Positions 40,611 to 43,356 of a stretch of 43,356 bases of DNA are shown one piece after another. Position numbers and translations under genes: made by a program. Source of the stretch: Symploca sp. SIO3C6. GTDB taxonomy: Bacteria; Cyanobacteriota; Cyanobacteriia; Cyanobacteriales; Coleofasciculaceae. The stretch is from positions 1-43,356 of the forward strand of contig JAAHHJ010000045.1 in NCBI GenBank assembly GCA_010692425.1, in the 5' to 3' direction. The notes beneath the pieces are model-generated. The model saw only the letters and a program-made list of their open reading frames with translations. It had not been told where the DNA came from and searched no databases. The first letter of the stretch is position 1. Each line of letters opens with the position of its first letter.

Positions 40611-43356
40611 ATGACGCACAATAGACAAAGCAATATCGGGAGAAAAAGTTGCCTCGTGCTGGCGGCTTTCTCGTTATCGGGAGCAATGGCAATTGCACCA
40701 GCACTGGCACAAACCATTACACCAGATGGCAGCACTGGCACCACGGTGGCTCCTGATGGCAACCGTATTGATATTAATGGTGGTCAACTTTCAGGTGATG
40801 GAGCCAATCTGTTCCACAGCTTTAGTGAGTTTGGGATTGACTCTGGTCAGATTGCTAACTTTCTGAGTTCACCAGAGCTCCAAAATATACTCTCTCGCGT
40901 CACTGGCGGCAACCTTTCTGTAATTAATGGCTTGCTTCAGGTTACAGGGGGCAACCCCAATCTATTTTTACTCAATCCTGCTGGGATTGTATTTGGTCCT
41001 AATGCTCAGCTAAATTTACCGGCATCCTTTACAGCTACCACTGCCACTGGTATTGGTTTTGATGGTAATTGGTTTAATGCTTTCGGTGCCAACGACTACG
41101 CCACTCTCGTAGGAAGTCCCAACACCTTTGCTTTTAACACATCCGAGCCTGGTGCAATTATTAACTCGGGGCAACTGAGTGTCAACAGTGGGCAAAATCT
41201 CAGCCTGTTAGGTGGTACGGTAGTTAGTAATGGTCAGCTAGAAGCATCAGAGGGACAAATTACTGTTGCATCTGTAGAAGGCAATAAGTTAGTACGCCTC
41301 AGCCAAGAAGGACTGTTACTAAATCTAGAAATAGAACCCACTACTAGTCAAAACACCTCAGTTCCCAATCCCCTCACTTTGCCGGAACTACTTACAGGTG
41401 GTAATGCTGAGCATGCTAGTAGTTTACAAGTTAATGCCAACGGTGAAGTTGTCATTACTGGTTCTGGTGTCACAGTGGAAAATGGCGATGTTGTTGCTAA
41501 TCGGGTAGATTCAGAAACAGCACTACTCTCGGCTGCTAATGATTTAACTCTGATCGAGAGTCAGTTAACTACCACTAGAGACTTGCAACTACTGGCACAG
41601 GATAAAGTTTTTGTGCGCGATAGTGTTGCTAATCCCTTTGTTGCCCAAGCAGGAGATAGTCTTTATATTCAGGGCAATAACGGGATTGATATTCTGGCAC
41701 TCAATCATCCCCAAACAGCATTTCAAAGTGGCGGTGAATTAAGTCTGGTAAGTGATGGCAATATTTCCGGGGATGCTCACTTTGCCAGTGGTGGTAATTT
41801 TTCAATTCTCAACTTATCTGGAGAACCTGGTAACTTTTTCAGTTTATTTGATCCAATTATCAGTGTTGACGGAGATGTCACTTTTGGACCATACACAGGT
41901 GTTGCCCTCAAGGTAGAAGCTACAGGCAGTATCACTGGGGGCAATATTACGATTACAGGACCTGATGAGGCTGCCTCTATTCCGGCGACGGATCCACATT
42001 TTAATGAATTGACAACTAGTCCTTCTCTAATTTTGCAAGCTGGTAAAACTACTTTGGACAATGCCCCCAATCTTGTTAATGGTTTCACCCCTTCAGGAGG
42101 ACCGAGTTTACCTGCAAGCATTAATGTAGGCAGCATCAACACCTCATCAACAATTGCTGATATAAATGCTGGCTCCGTAATTTTAGGGGCTCCTGGCAAT
42201 ATTGCGATCGGTCCGATTGACGCTAATGGATTTGGAGATGATCAGAATATAACTGATGGGGGTCAGATCTTCATTGACGCCGGAGGCAATATTACTGTTA
42301 ATAACATTGGTGGTGTTGCCATACAATCTAGAGGTCGAAATGGCGGTGATATAACAATCACGGCGGGTGGGAGCATGAACTTGGTTGATGTCTTCTCCGT
42401 CGGTAACGCTGGCATGGGCGGTAATGTAACCATTAATGCAGGGGGAAATATTAGTAGTGATGGTATTGCTACCAGAGGTAATCAAGGAACTGGTAATATC
42501 ATCATCACTAGTGGTGGCTCCCTTGACACTAGTGGCAATGGTGACAATGGCGGTATTGCATCTTGTACTAATGATACTGGCTTCTGTGTAAGCGGTAGTG
42601 GTGATATTACAATCACTGCTGAGAGTTTGGTTTTAGGTGGTCCCACTAATAACCCTAATAACCCTATCGATACGGGAACATTAAAGGGTAGAAATATTAT
42701 CCTTAATAGCGACAGCATTCAATTAACAACTGCAGGGCCAATAACCAGCACTGGCTCAACCACGATCAACGGTAATCTTACTACTCAGGGTCAAGATCTG
42801 ACTATCAACGCCCAAGACGATATCCAAGTTTCCTCCATTGATGCTGCTGGAGGTAATATTGCAATTGAAACGGAAGGACTGTTTCGAGCTACTGATACTA
42901 TCGATGGTACGGATAACAGTATCTCCACTAATGGTGTAGGCTCGATCACCATAACTCATGGAGGGGGTAATGAGGATCCTGAAGAGGCAACTCCTTTCAC
43001 TGTAGGACCAAATTATAACGAAGAGAATGGTACAGTTGGTGCGATCGCAACAGGGACTACTGTTATTGATGAGGGAGTGTTTTTTGATGAGGTTCAAGAG
43101 GGTAATATTGGGCTGATTACCCAAGGAAACGCTCCGCTACAACCACCAGTTAATCCGCCAGTTGAGCCACCTGCAGAAACCCCTGGAAACGAAACACCGG
43201 TTGTTGAAAATCCCGGTAACGAAACACCAGTTGTTGAAAATCCCGGTAACGAAACACCAGTTGTTGAAAATCCCGGTAACGAAACACCAGTTGTTGAAAA
43301 TCCCGGTAACGAAACACCAGTTGTTGAAAATCCCGGTAACGAAACACCAGTTGTTG
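40611..43356 (+). CDS. Filamentous-haemagglutinin-type (TPS) secreted exoprotein, 5' part, runs off window
   Basis: The first 915 codons of a large exoprotein; the frame is open to the window edge. Signal peptide: basic start, hydrophobic SCLVLAAFSLSGAMAIA and cleavage after ALA (about residue 33). Then the TPS domain (about 34-280) with the hallmark NPAGIVFGPNAQ and GGNPNLFLLN, typical of proteins exported through an outer-membrane TpsB partner (established for the family). The rest is a Gly/Asn/Thr/Ser-rich beta-helical region. It ends at the edge in PPVNPPVEPP followed by perfect VVENPGNETP repeats. Start ATG 40611 follows AGAAGGCAG. No TpsB gene is in the window. Probably a surface adhesin; anchoring unknown. 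Confidence 0.92.
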   Translation, partial: MTHNRQSNIGRKSCLVLAAFSLSGAMAIAPALAQTITPDGSTGTTVAPDGNRIDINGGQLSGDGANLFHSFSEFGIDSGQIANFLSSPELQNILSRVTGGNLSVINGLLQVTGGNPNLFLLNPAGIVFGPNAQLNLPASFTATTATGIGFDGNWFNAFGANDYATLVGSPNTFAFNTSEPGAIINSGQLSVNSGQNLSLLGGTVVSNGQLEASEGQITVASVEGNKLVRLSQEGLLLNLEIEPTTSQNTSVPNPLTLPELLTGGNAEHASSLQVNANGEVVITGSGVTVENGDVVANRVDSETALLSAANDLTLIESQLTTTRDLQLLAQDKVFVRDSVANPFVAQAGDSLYIQGNNGIDILALNHPQTAFQSGGELSLVSDGNISGDAHFASGGNFSILNLSGEPGNFFSLFDPIISVDGDVTFGPYTGVALKVEATGSITGGNITITGPDEAASIPATDPHFNELTTSPSLILQAGKTTLDNAPNLVNGFTPSGGPSLPASINVGSINTSSTIADINAGSVILGAPGNIAIGPIDANGFGDDQNITDGGQIFIDAGGNITVNNIGGVAIQSRGRNGGDITITAGGSMNLVDVFSVGNAGMGGNVTINAGGNISSDGIATRGNQGTGNIIITSGGSLDTSGNGDNGGIASCTNDTGFCVSGSGDITITAESLVLGGPTNNPNNPIDTGTLKGRNIILNSDSIQLTTAGPITSTGSTTINGNLTTQGQDLTINAQDDIQVSSIDAAGGNIAIETEGLFRATDTIDGTDNSISTNGVGSITITHGGGNEDPEEATPFTVGPNYNEENGTVGAIATGTTVIDEGVFFDEVQEGNIGLITQGNAPLQPPVNPPVEPPAETPGNETPVVENPGNETPVVENPGNETPVVENPGNETPVVENPGNETPVVENPGNETPVV
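43200..43356 (+). repeat. Perfect 30-bp in-frame tandem repeat (VVENPGNETP), continuing beyond the window
   Basis: Five complete identical 30-bp units (43200-43349) and the first 7 bp of a sixth. A diverged half-unit (AETPGNETP) precedes them. No base differs between complete copies in the window, suggesting recent expansion or homogenisation. Each unit carries the sequon N-E-T. Confidence 0.97.

Noticed and set aside
42183-43347. Minus-strand frames opposite the TPS exoprotein, including a repeat product at the window end
   Set aside because: The plus frame is open throughout with signal peptide and TPS motifs; the minus frames are antisense to its repeats.
1-43356. CRISPR arrays, tRNA and rRNA genes
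   Set aside because: No spaced direct repeats with unique spacers and no tRNA- or rRNA-like sequence were seen by eye on either strand; the tandem repeats found have no spacers.

Overview
The window looks like a chromosomal segment of a cyanobacterium. Ten copies of the HIP1 octamer (GCGATCGC) occur, for example at 2949, 4359, 8992, 13119, 21670, 22742, 30264, 31532, 39487 and 43041. The gene content also fits: a CtaA-like copper ATPase, cyanobacterial-type GlgC, a CRR6/NdhI-maturation-like protein, a non-mevalonate isoprenoid gene (ispD), a two-domain histidine phosphatase, eukaryote-like Ser/Thr kinase and PP2C genes, and a large filamentous-haemagglutinin-type exoprotein. Intergenic heptamer repeats (TAAGTAA) and GGGGAGAT-type repeats are typical of repeat-rich cyanobacterial genomes. 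I cannot name the genus.

Layout. 1-1.2 kb: the 3' half of an IS200/IS605-type tnpB whose right end lies just upstream of the peptide deformylase start codon. 1.2-7.1 kb: tandem histidine phosphatase (-), CPBP membrane protease (+), CtaA-like P-type ATPase (+). 7.1-13.6 kb: a small forkhead-associated (phosphopeptide-binding) protein, a hypothetical, tmk-holB, then a glycogen-debranching enzyme translationally overlapping a SemiSWEET sugar transporter (-), and a 2-Cys peroxiredoxin. 13.8-20.1 kb: a thioredoxin-fold redoxin, dnaJ with a damaged downstream gene, glgC, upp, a small membrane coiled-coil protein, YggT and a secreted hypothetical. 20.1-23.3 kb: a structured leader before a crr6-like gene, a family 9 glycosyltransferase, ispD and a small membrane protein.

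23.4-28.7 kb is the most unusual block: a zinc-ribbon/PP2C/transmembrane protein, a CHAT-protease-like protein fused to a phosphopeptide-binding FHA domain, and two unrecognised proteins, all on the + strand. 28.7-35.4 kb is mostly housekeeping: cdsA, cbiT, an Orn/Lys/Arg decarboxylase, ychF, two tandem holin-like membrane proteins and prs. 35.4-43.4 kb: a 712-bp spacer with a Fur-box-like inverted repeat, a transmembrane Ser/Thr kinase, bioD, an M20 amidohydrolase and the N-terminal 915 codons of a TPS exoprotein that runs off the window in a perfect decapeptide repeat.

Functional links. GlgC, the debranching enzyme and SemiSWEET together touch glycogen synthesis, degradation and possibly sugar movement. 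Four phospho-signalling genes (small FHA, PP2C, CHAT-FHA, STPK) lie within about 30 kb, and the PP2C/CHAT-FHA pair suggests a phosphorylation-gated proteolysis module. Several intergenic stretches carry strong inverted repeats that could be RNA structures or operators. All functional calls are from motifs read by eye; no database search was possible.
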